Below, one piece after another: positions 27,600 to 36,274 of a DNA stretch of 64,000 bases. The notes beneath the pieces were generated by a model. The model worked only from the letters and a program-made list of their open reading frames with translations. It searched no databases and had not been told where the DNA came from. The stretch covers positions 62,001 to 126,000 of the forward strand of contig NZ_BMVU01000007.1 in NCBI RefSeq assembly GCF_014650875.1, given 5' to 3'. The DNA is from Streptomyces minutiscleroticus (GTDB lineage Bacteria > Actinomycetota > Actinomycetes > Streptomycetales > Streptomycetaceae). The number at the start of each line of letters is the position of its first letter. The first letter of the stretch is position 1. The position numbers were made by a program, and so were the translations under genes.

Positions 27600-27863
27600 T
27601 TCTCCCCCATCGGTCTTCCTTCGGTCAAAGCCCCCGTTGTATGCCGCGTGGCGACGGGCGCACAAGTCGCCGTGGGCGGCGGGCGCACAGGTCGCGGTGC
27701 CCCGCGGCGGGGCCACATGAGAATTCCATGAACGCCGGGGCAACCATTCACCGAAGTCACTGGTCTCACCTCCGAAACCACCGGCCACGCCCGCCTTCCG
27801 CGCGCTGCGGCCCTCCGCATCCGTACCGCGACGCCGCGGTGCGCCGGACCGACCGAGGTCTTC
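27600..27863. other. Divergent intergenic region
   Basis: It contains a direct repeat of GGCGGGCGCACA, a hairpin GCCCCGCGGCGGGGC (27699-27713), and a less GC-rich patch (27718-27775) likely to hold the promoter of the sortase-substrate gene. Confidence 0.4.
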
Positions 27864-28925
27864 ATGAAACTTCGCCGTGCCATGGCCGCCGCGGCCGCGA
27901 CGGCAGTCATCGCGCCCCTGGCGCTGCTGTCCGCGCCGGCCGCGTTCGCGGAGCAGTCGGAGCAACCGCCCTCCGGCACCCCGTCCGACGCCTCGTCCCA
28001 GTCGGCGTCCTCCTCCCCGTCCGCGCCGGAGTCCGTACCGGCGTCGGAGTCCGCCTCCACGACGCCTCCGGCCCCGTCGGACGGGACCGGGGTGCCGGGC
28101 GGTGCCCCGTCGGGCAGCACGACGCCGAGCGGCTCCGCCACGCCGTCGGACTCCGCCGAGCCGTCCGAGTCCGCCGACCCGGCCGACCCCGAGGACCCGA
28201 TCGACCCCGCCGTCCCGTACTGCGAGGAGATCGACGGCGACTACACCGACGCCAAAGTGTCCGCCGACATCAAGGGGCTGCCCGGCAAGATCGTCGCGGG
28301 TGACGGCTTCCACGCCTTCCAGCTGGTCGTCACCAACAAGTCGGACCTCGACCTCCGGAACGTCGCCTTCTACGCCGAGGTGGAGAACTTCGAGATCGAC
28401 GAGGCGAAGTACCTCAGCAGCCATGTCGACCTGCAGTTCAAGAACCCCGAGTCGGGCGCGTGGGAGCGCATCGGCTCAGACGAGTGGGCCGGTGACTACT
28501 TCTTCTTCACCGAGACGCTGAGGGCGAAGGCCAGCCAGAAGGTGGACCTGCGCGTCGGCGTCGACGCCGGGGCCCCGGCCGGCGACGCCTACACCTTCGC
28601 CTCGGGCGCCTACCTCGACAACGTCGAGGGACAGGAATGCGTCGCCGAGGGATGGGCACTGTACGACTTCACGGTGCTGAGGCCCGGCTCGCCGAACCCG
28701 AGCCCGGGTACGGCGAAGCCGGGTACGACGAAGCCGGGTGACGGCGTCAAGGGCCCGGTGAAGAAGCCGCAGGGCGACGTCTCCGCCCTGCCCACCGGCA
28801 GCCTCGCCGAGACCGGGTCGGACCCGGTCCTGCCGGTGGTCGGGCTCGTCGGCGGCGTCGCCGTCGTGGCCGGTGCCGGAGCGGTGTTCGCGGCGCGCCG
28901 CCGCAGGGCCGGCGCCGACGCGTGA
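27864..28925 (+). CDS. Sortase-anchored surface protein (LAETG)
   Basis: 353 aa. A signal peptide (1-30, ending AFA) is followed by a Ser/Pro/Glu-rich stalk (31-115), a folded domain (about 116-275) with two Cys residues, a Pro/Lys/Thr linker, and a cell-wall sorting signal: LAETG, a hydrophobic helix (LPVVGLVGGVAVVAG) and an Arg-rich tail. LAxTG is the recognition sequence of actinobacterial class E sortases. The middle domain resembles bacterial Ig-like or DUF11-type adhesin domains but I cannot name it. GAGG lies 8 nt before the ATG. Confidence 0.88.
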   Translation: MKLRRAMAAAAATAVIAPLALLSAPAAFAEQSEQPPSGTPSDASSQSASSSPSAPESVPASESASTTPPAPSDGTGVPGGAPSGSTTPSGSATPSDSAEPSESADPADPEDPIDPAVPYCEEIDGDYTDAKVSADIKGLPGKIVAGDGFHAFQLVVTNKSDLDLRNVAFYAEVENFEIDEAKYLSSHVDLQFKNPESGAWERIGSDEWAGDYFFFTETLRAKASQKVDLRVGVDAGAPAGDAYTFASGAYLDNVEGQECVAEGWALYDFTVLRPGSPNPSPGTAKPGTTKPGDGVKGPVKKPQGDVSALPTGSLAETGSDPVLPVVGLVGGVAVVAGAGAVFAARRRRAGADA

Positions 28926-29030
28926 CGGGATCCGCGGCGAGGCGCGCGGAGCGGGTCCCCCGCACCGTGTGCCTCGCCCGCGAGGCATGGAGGAACTGCG
29001 CCAGGAGGGGGGCGCGGGTCCTCCGCCCGT

Positions 29031-29063
29031 CCGGGCCCCGCCATCACGCCCCCCGGGGCCCGG
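29031..29063. terminator. Candidate terminator, LAETG protein / GMC oxidoreductase
   Basis: A 10-bp stem CCGGGCCCCG / CGGGGCCCGG with 13-nt loop lies between convergent genes. Confidence 0.6.
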
Positions 29064-29070
29064 GGCCGGT

Positions 29071-30957
29071 TCACTTCCTGGGTGGTACCGCCGGCATCCC
29101 CAGGAACGGCAGCCGCAGCGCGCCGAACGCGTCCGCGGGAACGGCCGGCGCCTTCGGCGCGACCGGCTCGAGGCGCTCGTACGCCGCTCCCTGCGCCGGG
29201 CGCGGGTCGGCCTCGCCCTTGTTGGGCCAGTACGACGCCGCCCGTTCGGCCTGGGCCGTGATGGTCAGCGACGGGTTGACGCCGAGGTTCGCCGAGACGG
29301 CCGAGCCGTCCACCACGAAGATCCCCGGGTGTCCGTACAGCCGGTGGTAGGGGTCGATCACGCCCTCCCGCGCCGACGCGCCGATCGGGCAGCCGCCCAG
29401 GAAGTGCGCGGTCAGCGGCATGCCCATCAGCTCGCCGACGTTGCTGCCCGGGAAGCCGTTGATCTCGGCGGCGAGCGCCGAGGCGCCCTCCGAGGCCGCC
29501 CTGATCTGCTTGGGGTTGGGCGCACCGTGCCCCTGACGGGCCGTCAGCAACCCCTTGCCCGCGCCCTTCGGCTTCAGGTACGTCGTCAGGGAGTTGTCGA
29601 GCGACTGCATGACCAGGCCGATGATGGTCTTCTCCGACCAGCGGTGATTGGACAGCGAGCGGGCCGTCATGACCGGGTGCCTCACCACGTTGGCCAGCCA
29701 GGCGAGCACGCGCGAGGAGTTCTCGGCGTAGGGGATCTGGAGGATCGACAGGCTGCCCATCGAGTTGGAGCCCTTGCCGTAGCGGACCGGCTCGATGTGG
29801 GTGTTCGCGTCGGGGTGGATCGAGGAGGTGATGGCGACGCCGCGGGTGAAGTCGGCCCGCCTCTCGCCGGTGGCCCTGCGGTAGCGGCGGTCGGTGGTCT
29901 GCGCGCCGACCAGCGCCTCGGAGTTGGTGCGGGTCAGCTCGCCGAGCCGGCCGGACAGGTACGGCAGCCGGCCCGTCTGCCGCATGCGGTGCAGCAGGGT
30001 CTGGGTGCCGTAGGTGCCGGCCGCCAGCACCACCCACCTGGCCCTGAAGACCCTCCCCCCGCTCGTGCCGCTGCCCTTGCGGCGGCGGTCGGTGGGCAGC
30101 GTCGTCACGGCGTAGCCGCCCTGCGAGTCGTCGGTGACCGACACGACCGTCGTCATCGGGTGGACGACCGCGCCCGCCTTCTCCGCGAGGTGGAGGTAGT
30201 TCTCGTTGAGGGTGTTCTTCGCGCCGTGGCGGCAGCCCGTCATGCACTCGCCGCACTCGGCGCACGCCCGGCGGGCGGGACCGGCCCCGCCGAAGTAGGG
30301 GTCGGGGACCTCCCCGCCCGGCGTCGTGCGCACCGAGCCGTCCGCGTCCTCGCCGTCCCCGAAGAAGACCCCGACCGGCGCCATGTGGAACGTGTCGCCC
30401 ACGCCCATCCGCTCGGCGGCCTTCTTGAGGTGCACGTCCGAGGGCGTCATCGTCGGGTTGAGCCGTACGCCGAGCATCCGCCGGCCCTGGTCGTAGTACG
30501 GCCGCAGCTCGTCCTCCCAGTCGGTGATGTCCTTCCACTGGGGGTCCTCGAAGAACGGCTTCGGCGGTATGTACAGCGTGTTGGCGTAGTTCAGCGATCC
30601 GCCGCCGACACCGGCCCCCGCCAGCACCATCACGTTGCCCAGCAGGTGGATGCGCTGGATGCCGTACATGCCGAGGCGGGGCGCCCAGAGGTAGTTCTTC
30701 AGGTCCCAGGAGTTCCTGGGCAGCGACTCGCGCGTGAAGCGGCGGCCCGCCTCCAGCACGCCCACCCGGTAGCCCTTCTCGGTGAGGCGGAGCGCGGTGA
30801 CGGACCCGCCGAAGCCGGAGCCGACGACGACCACGTCGTAGTCGTAGCGGTCGTCGTCGCGGTCGGTGCGGTCGGCGCGCTCGCCGTGACGGCCGCCGTC
30901 GCGCTCGCGCGCCTCCCGGGGCTCGTCCTGCTTCCGGACGTCGTCGTCCTGCGGCAT
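29071..30957 (-). CDS. GMC-family FAD oxidoreductase (cholesterol-oxidase-like)
   Basis: 628 aa. A charged N-terminal extension (1-38) precedes the FAD-binding VVVGSGFGGSVTALRL and the GMC signature region GAGVGGGSLNYAN. A Cys-rich motif CAECGECMTGCRHGAKNTL follows, and the C-terminal GIFVVDGSAVSANLGVNPS carries the FAD ribityl contact. The Cys motif is typical of one GMC branch related to ChoD and may bind an Fe-S cluster. Substrate unknown, probably a sterol or alcohol. It follows the aldehyde dehydrogenase gene by 97 nt on the same strand, so an alcohol-aldehyde-acid pathway is plausible. Confidence 0.9.
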   Translation of the reverse strand: MPQDDDVRKQDEPREARERDGGRHGERADRTDRDDDRYDYDVVVVGSGFGGSVTALRLTEKGYRVGVLEAGRRFTRESLPRNSWDLKNYLWAPRLGMYGIQRIHLLGNVMVLAGAGVGGGSLNYANTLYIPPKPFFEDPQWKDITDWEDELRPYYDQGRRMLGVRLNPTMTPSDVHLKKAAERMGVGDTFHMAPVGVFFGDGEDADGSVRTTPGGEVPDPYFGGAGPARRACAECGECMTGCRHGAKNTLNENYLHLAEKAGAVVHPMTTVVSVTDDSQGGYAVTTLPTDRRRKGSGTSGGRVFRARWVVLAAGTYGTQTLLHRMRQTGRLPYLSGRLGELTRTNSEALVGAQTTDRRYRRATGERRADFTRGVAITSSIHPDANTHIEPVRYGKGSNSMGSLSILQIPYAENSSRVLAWLANVVRHPVMTARSLSNHRWSEKTIIGLVMQSLDNSLTTYLKPKGAGKGLLTARQGHGAPNPKQIRAASEGASALAAEINGFPGSNVGELMGMPLTAHFLGGCPIGASAREGVIDPYHRLYGHPGIFVVDGSAVSANLGVNPSLTITAQAERAASYWPNKGEADPRPAQGAAYERLEPVAPKAPAVPADAFGALRLPFLGMPAVPPRK

Positions 30958-31054
30958 GGTGCTTCCTCGTCTTTCGTGCGGCTCACTGGGACAAGAAGAG
31001 GTCGTACGGGGGGGACGTACGGGCGGGCCCCGGGCGGGGCCCGCGGGCGGGGGC

Positions 31055-32716
31055 TCAGCGCAGGCGAAGCGCCTTCATCGCCTTCAGGCTGCGGCTCATG
31101 AACGCCGCGTACCGCTCGTCGTCCATCCCGAGCGACGGCGCCATCGGCAGCAGCCGCTGGTGGGCGACGGTCTGCGCCTCGGTGTACTTCAGGAGGCCCT
31201 CGGAGCCGTGCCGGCGGCCGAGGCCGGAGTCCTTCATGCCGCCCATCGGCGACTGGACGCTGCCGTACGCGGAGGCGTAGCCCTCGTTGATGTTGACGGT
31301 GCCGGTGCGCAGGCGGGCGGCGACGGCGGCGCCGCGCCGGGCGTCCCGCGTCCAGACCGAGGCGTTGAGGCCGTACGGCGTGGCGTTGGCGAGCCCGACC
31401 GCCTCGTCCTCGTCCTTGACGCGGTAGACCGAGACGACCGGGCCGAAGGTCTCCTCGGCGCAGAGGGCCATGTCGGGGCCCACCCCGTCGAGGACGGTCG
31501 GCTCGTAGAAGTACGGGCCGATGTCCGGGCGGGCCACGCCGCCGGCGAGCACCGTGGCGCCCTTGGCCACGGCCTCGTCGACGTGCCGGGCGACGGCCTC
31601 CAGCTGGCGCGCGCCGGCCAGCGACCCCATGTCGGCGCCGTACGCCAGGGACCTGCCGAGCCGCATCGCCCTCGTCCGGGCGGTGAACCGCTCCAGGAAG
31701 GCGTCCGCGACCGACTCGTGGACGTACAGCCGCTCGATGGAGATGCACAGCTGCCCTGCGGAGGAGAAGCAGGCGCGGACGGCTCCGGCGGCCGCCTTCT
31801 CGACGTCGGCGTCCTCCAGGACGAGCATGGCGTTCTTGCCGCCGAGTTCGAGGGAGACGCCGACGAGCCGGGCGGCGGCACCCCGCGCGACCTCGCGGCC
31901 GGTGCGGGTGGAGCCGGTGAAGGAGACGTAGTCGGCGTGCCGGACCACCTCGGGTCCCACGACCGGCCCCTCGCCCAGGACGACCTGGAAGACGTCGGCG
32001 GGCAGGCCCGCCTCGACCAGCAGGTCGCGGGCCCACAGGGCGGTGAGCGCGGTCTCGGTGTCCGGCTTCATGACGACGGCGTTGCCCGCGACGAAGGCGG
32101 GCAGGGCGTCGCCGACGGACAGTTCGAGGGGGTAGTTCCAGGGGGCGATCTGCCCGATCACACCGCGCGGGTGGCGCAGCTCGGTGACCTTGGTGAGGGC
32201 CGGGACGGCGCCGGTGTGCCGCCTCGGCCTGAGGTACGCGGGTGCCTTGCGGCCGTAGTGGCGCGCGGCGACGGCGACGGCCTGCACCTCCTCGTGGGCG
32301 TGCAGCCGGGCCTTGCCGGTCTCCAGCTGGACGAGGTCGAGGACCTCGGCCTGCCGGTCGAGCACCAGGTCGTGGAAGCGCAGCAGGACGGCGGCGCGCC
32401 GGCGCACCGGGACCTGCGCCCACACCGCCTGCGCCCGGCGGGCCCGCTCGAAGGCCACGGCCACGTCCTCGGGGGTGGACTCGGGCAGGTCGGCCAGCTT
32501 CTCGCCGGTGAACGGCGTGTGGTTCGCGGTGCGCCCCGACCCGGTCACCCCGCGGGCGAGCCGGGCGACCAGCTCGGGCGTGACCACGTCGGCGGCCGTG
32601 CGGGCGCCCTCGGGTGCGGGCGCGAGGGGGTTGGTGCCGAGGGGGGCGAGGGGTTCGGTACCGCCGCCGCCACCGGTACCGGCAGCGGTCTTCTCCGGGG
32701 CCTGCGAGTCCGTCAT
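31055..32716 (-). CDS. gabD2: Succinate-semialdehyde-type aldehyde dehydrogenase
   Basis: 553 aa. The sequence shows the NAD(P) site (VIGQIAPWNYPLEL, FTGSTRTGREVA), catalytic Glu in LELGGKNAML and catalytic Cys in AGQLCISIERLYV. The overall pattern matches actinobacterial GabD2, which oxidises succinate semialdehyde with NADP. The N-terminal 40 residues are a Pro/Gly-rich extension. It is first in a two-gene unit with the GMC oxidoreductase gene. Substrate assignment is from family resemblance, so other aldehydes are possible. Confidence 0.85.
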   Translation of the reverse strand: MTDSQAPEKTAAGTGGGGGTEPLAPLGTNPLAPAPEGARTAADVVTPELVARLARGVTGSGRTANHTPFTGEKLADLPESTPEDVAVAFERARRAQAVWAQVPVRRRAAVLLRFHDLVLDRQAEVLDLVQLETGKARLHAHEEVQAVAVAARHYGRKAPAYLRPRRHTGAVPALTKVTELRHPRGVIGQIAPWNYPLELSVGDALPAFVAGNAVVMKPDTETALTALWARDLLVEAGLPADVFQVVLGEGPVVGPEVVRHADYVSFTGSTRTGREVARGAAARLVGVSLELGGKNAMLVLEDADVEKAAAGAVRACFSSAGQLCISIERLYVHESVADAFLERFTARTRAMRLGRSLAYGADMGSLAGARQLEAVARHVDEAVAKGATVLAGGVARPDIGPYFYEPTVLDGVGPDMALCAEETFGPVVSVYRVKDEDEAVGLANATPYGLNASVWTRDARRGAAVAARLRTGTVNINEGYASAYGSVQSPMGGMKDSGLGRRHGSEGLLKYTEAQTVAHQRLLPMAPSLGMDDERYAAFMSRSLKAMKALRLR

Positions 32717-32984
32717 GACGCGCAGGGTATGCCCGCCCGCACGCTTTGTGTACCCGTTGGTAACCCCCTTTCACGCACTACACACAAGCCGCCAGTGGTC
32801 ACTGGCAACGTTTGGGCTGATCAGGGGGGTTGCAGAACGGGGATGCGTGATGACGCGCCACGGCCCGGCCGGCCTCGACGCCCGCCGGCCGAGCGGTGCG
32901 CGGCGCCGTGCCCGGCCGGGGCGCGGCGCCCCCGGGCCGCGCGGCGAATGCGCGACCCGACCGGAGCGGCTTCCGGAATTCCCG

Positions 32985-33006
32985 AATTCTCCCCGAACGG
33001 AGAATT
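32985..33006. promoter_or_regulatory. Palindromic operator candidate
   Basis: AATTCTCC-CCGAAC-GGAGAATT is an 8-bp perfect inverted repeat with 6-bp spacer, in a 663-bp gap (32717-33379) between the aldehyde dehydrogenase gene and a lipoprotein gene. The flanks are markedly less GC-rich than the rest of the window (32940-33210). No gene was recognised in the gap. Confidence 0.45.
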
Positions 33007-33327
33007 GTCCGCCTGTGCCGACGAAGAACGGCATTCACTTCTTGCGACACCATGACGGGCAAGGCGGGCAAACACCCAAGTAAGTCGCTTGACTCGCCCT
33101 TGACCCGGCCTCCATTCTCTTTTCACCAGGAAAACGCAGCTCATCCCGGCTTTCCACGCAAACGCCATATCGCAGCGCCGGGGCGAAGAACTGCCACGGA
33201 ACGGACTTCGGCCACGCCGACAGCTCCTCTTCCTCCGCCTTCTCACGGAAAGGCCCGGCGCCTCTCGCACTGTCCGCGCCAAGGCGTCCGAAGGCGGCCG
33301 CTCCCGAACGCGTACGGGACAAGCACG

Positions 33328-33360
33328 CACCAGCACCAGCACCAGCACCAGCACCAGCAC
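33328..33360 (+). repeat. Hexamer repeat CACCAG, 5.5 copies
   Basis: Five perfect CACCAG units and a partial sixth lie directly upstream of the ribosome site (GAGAAAG) of the lipoprotein gene, in its 5' untranslated region. Length changes here could alter leader folding but not the reading frame. Confidence 0.85.
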
Positions 33361-33379
33361 CGAGAAAGACTGAACCGAC

Positions 33380-34192
33380 ATGAAGAGAACCGCCCTTCCG
33401 CGTACCGGCGCCGCCGTGACCGCTCTCGTCCTCTCGCTCGCCGCGGTGGCGGGGTGCGGCTCCGGCGGCGCGGACGACGCCGAGGGTTCCGGCGGCAAGG
33501 AGTCCGCGACGGCGAAGGCGGCGTCCGCTGCCGAGCTGGAGAAGCTGTCCGCTGCCGAGCTGGAGAAGCTGGTCCTCGCCGACGGGGACGTCGAGGGGTA
33601 CACGGTGGACGAGGGCGAGGGGTACGCGAGCTTCGCCGCCTCCAAGGACGACGTCGAGGTCGGGGACGAGAAGTGCGCTCCCCTCGCGTACGTGCTGTCC
33701 TCGCTGCCGCTCGGCGACCCGGCCGCCCACGTCCGTCGCCTGGCCACGGAGAAGACCCCGGCCACCACCCCGAGCAAGGACATCGAGGACATGACCGACG
33801 CGGAGATGGAGGAGGCGCTGGCCAGCTCCGCGGGAGCGGCGACCTCCGTCTCGCTCTCCTCCTACGACGGCGAGGGCGCCGCGGAGGCGATGGACTCGCT
33901 CTCGGACGCGGTCGGGGCCTGCGCGGGCGGCTTCACCGGGGGGATGGCGGGCGAGAGCGCGAAGTTCACGAAGGTCGCCCCGGCGAAGGACGCCGGGCAG
34001 GGCGACGAGTCGGTGGCGTTCACGCTCGGCCTCGACATGGAGGGGAAGCCCACCTCCGTGAGCGGCGAGGCGGTGCGCAACGGCGGCACCGTCACCACGT
34101 ACTACACCTTCGACCTGGAAACGCTCATGTCCGGGAAGCCGTCCGGGATCCCGGCCGAGGTCGTGAAGGCGCAGTCCGCCAAGCTCGGCTGA
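33380..34192 (+). CDS. Lipoprotein, PknH-sensor-like paralogue
   Basis: 270 aa. Lipobox LAAVAGC places the lipid Cys at about 25. A duplicated LEKLSAAELEKL segment precedes VLADGDVEGYTV, the element shared with the lipoprotein at 25560-26324. A single Cys pair (KCAPLAYV, GACAGGF) and a C-terminal TYYTFDLETLM strand follow. It lies next to, and is convergent with, the first of five kinase genes, so it may be an extracellular partner of one of them; that is inference. Confidence 0.82.
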   Translation: MKRTALPRTGAAVTALVLSLAAVAGCGSGGADDAEGSGGKESATAKAASAAELEKLSAAELEKLVLADGDVEGYTVDEGEGYASFAASKDDVEVGDEKCAPLAYVLSSLPLGDPAAHVRRLATEKTPATTPSKDIEDMTDAEMEEALASSAGAATSVSLSSYDGEGAAEAMDSLSDAVGACAGGFTGGMAGESAKFTKVAPAKDAGQGDESVAFTLGLDMEGKPTSVSGEAVRNGGTVTTYYTFDLETLMSGKPSGIPAEVVKAQSAKLG

Positions 34193-34265
34193 CGGCGGAG
34201 GAGTTCCGGAGGGGGTTCCAGGGGAGGCGGGGAGGGCCGTGCGGCCGCCCCGCCTCCCCTCGCGC

Positions 34266-35957
34266 TCACGGCTTGTCGAGGTCCAGGTTCGCGACGGCCG
34301 TCCGGGCCACCTCACGGCCGCGCTCGGTGAAGTCGCCCTTCCCCGGGTAGCCGATCATGAGCTTGTACAGGTCGCCCGCCCCGGTGCGGTAGTAGAGGAG
34401 CTGGAGCTCGCGCGGGAGCGGGTCCTGGGTGTCGGTGGTCGAGTACACGACGGTGTTGCGGGCCGCCCTGCGGCCCTTGTACGTCGTCTCCCGCGGGTCG
34501 CTCCTCGGGGCGGGGTCGGCGGCCATGCCGAGGCCGTAGTCGCCGCTCCGTTTGAACTCCTCGTTGTCGTCGTACATCTCGGCCGCCGCCGTCCCGGCGA
34601 TCCCGCCGCCGGAGTCCTCCGCCTTCCTGGCGAGCGTGAGGCCCACCCAGAGGCTGCCGCTCGGGTCGGTGTACCGCACCCAGTGCTCGTCCTCGGGCGC
34701 GTCGGCGTCCGGCACGGACCGCCGGTACCCGGCCGGGACCGCGACCGTCGCGCCCAGCTCCGTGACCCGCCGCTCCTTCCAGCCGTCCGGCAGCGGCCCC
34801 GCGAACGGGTCCGCGACCAGCAGGTACGCCACCGCAGCCGCCGCGACCACCGCAGCGCCCGCGCCGAGCCACGCGGTGCGGCCGAGGCGGACGCCGCGTC
34901 CCCCGGGGCCCGCGGCCCGGACGGCCCGGGTCTCGGCCGGCGGCCCGGCCGCCCGCTCCAGCAGCGCGCGGACCCGGCCGGCGTCCGGGCGGCGGGCCGG
35001 GTCCTTCGCCAGCAGGCCGTTGATCGCGTCGGCGAGCGGGCCCTTCGCCGCGCTCGGCGCGGCGGGCACGGTGTTGAGGACGGACTGCAGCGTGGCGGGG
35101 GTGTTGGAGCGGCGGAACGGCGAGACGCCCTCCGTCGCCGCGTACAGCACCACCCCGAGCGACCACAGGTCCGAGGCGGGTCCGGGCTGCCGCCCCAGCA
35201 CCCGCTCCGGCGCGACGAACTCGGGCGAGCCCACGAAGCCCCCGGTGTCCGTCAGGCTCGTCTCGCCCTCCGTCCTGGCGATGCCGAAGTCGGTGAGGAC
35301 GACCCGGCCGTACCGGCCGAGCAGGATGTTGTCGGGCTTGACGTCCCGGTGCAGGACGCCCGCGGCGTGCGCCGCCTCCAGGGCGCCGAGGACCTCCAGG
35401 CCGATCCGGGCCGCCTCCCGCGCGTCCAGGGTGCCCTCCTGGAGCGCGTCGCCGAGCGAGCGGCCCCGCACCAGCTCCATGACGATCCACGGCCGCCCGT
35501 CCACGTCCACCACGTCGTGGACGTTCACGACGGCGGGGTGGTCGAGCCGGGCCGCGGCGCGCGCCTCGCGGCGCATCCGCTCGAAGACGTTGGCGCGCTC
35601 CCGCTCGGGGAGGTGGTCCAGTACGCGCGGCTCCTTGACCGCCACCTCCCGGTCCACCGTCTCGTCCCCGGCCCGCCAGACCGTGCCCATGCCGCCGTGG
35701 CCGAGCCGGGCGAGCAGCCGGTAGCGGCCGCCGATCAGCCGCCCGGCGCCCGGGTCCCGCTGCTGCTCCGGCGCCGCCGGTGCCGGGGGCCGCACCGTCC
35801 GGGCGGGCGGCACCACCTGGGTGGGCGTCGCGTGCGGGGCGTCCGGGGCGCCGTCGTAGGACGCGTGCGGGGCGCCGTCGCGGGGCGCGCGCGGCGGTCG
35901 CAGGACGAAATCGGTGGGGCCGTCAGGGCCTTGCGGAGTTCCCCCGTTGTCGCTCAT
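34266..35957 (-). CDS. Serine/threonine protein kinase
   Basis: 563 aa. After a 75-residue Pro/Ala-rich N-terminus the kinase domain shows the glycine loop LGHGGMGTVWRAG, catalytic Lys in VAVKEP, HRDVKPDNILL, TDFGIARTEGE and APER. A membrane helix (AWLGAGAAVVAAAAVAYLLV) leads to a C-terminal extracytoplasmic domain (about 390-563: TVAVPAGYRRSVPD, LYYRTGAGDLYKLMIGYPG). The start at 35957 is preferred to 35969. It is the last of the five-gene kinase array. Confidence 0.92.
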   Translation of the reverse strand: MSDNGGTPQGPDGPTDFVLRPPRAPRDGAPHASYDGAPDAPHATPTQVVPPARTVRPPAPAAPEQQRDPGAGRLIGGRYRLLARLGHGGMGTVWRAGDETVDREVAVKEPRVLDHLPERERANVFERMRREARAAARLDHPAVVNVHDVVDVDGRPWIVMELVRGRSLGDALQEGTLDAREAARIGLEVLGALEAAHAAGVLHRDVKPDNILLGRYGRVVLTDFGIARTEGETSLTDTGGFVGSPEFVAPERVLGRQPGPASDLWSLGVVLYAATEGVSPFRRSNTPATLQSVLNTVPAAPSAAKGPLADAINGLLAKDPARRPDAGRVRALLERAAGPPAETRAVRAAGPGGRGVRLGRTAWLGAGAAVVAAAAVAYLLVADPFAGPLPDGWKERRVTELGATVAVPAGYRRSVPDADAPEDEHWVRYTDPSGSLWVGLTLARKAEDSGGGIAGTAAAEMYDDNEEFKRSGDYGLGMAADPAPRSDPRETTYKGRRAARNTVVYSTTDTQDPLPRELQLLYYRTGAGDLYKLMIGYPGKGDFTERGREVARTAVANLDLDKP

Positions 35958-36274
35958 GCGCCCATCCATACCGCGCGGGGCGGGAGAGCTTCCAGCCCCG
36001 TCCGGCGCCGGTCACAGACCCGTGACGTACCCGGACCGCGCGGGACCGGCGCACGCCCTCCCCGCCCCTTCCCTCCCGGCCCGCGCGGGCGGCCGGGCCG
36101 TCCGTGTGCCCCGGCGAATCCGCGCGCGCCGCGGCTCCGCACGTCCCGCCCCGGAAGGCCGGCACCACGCCGCGGGTCCGTGCACCCCGCCTCAGAAGGC
36201 CGCCTCCGCGCCGCGCAGGTCCGTACACCGCGCCCCAGAGGCCGGCGCCGCGCCGGAAGGCCGTACGCCGCGCC
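35958..36274. repeat. Intergenic repeats resembling the 3' end of the next kinase gene
   Basis: From about 36140 to 36274 the sequence repeats degenerate copies (about 40 bp) of GCCTCAGAAGGCCGG, the same bases that encode the last codons and stop of the kinase gene ending at 36275. This looks like local duplication of the gene end. The remainder is promoter space for the kinase gene starting at 35957. Confidence 0.55.

Noticed and set aside
32846..33055. Short plus-strand frame from ATG at 32846
   Set aside because: It is Arg/Pro-rich without a ribosome site, and crosses the AT-rich palindrome region.
33328..33360. Phase-variable coding repeat
   Set aside because: The hexamer lies upstream of the start codon and its unit length is a multiple of three, so it cannot switch the frame of the lipoprotein.
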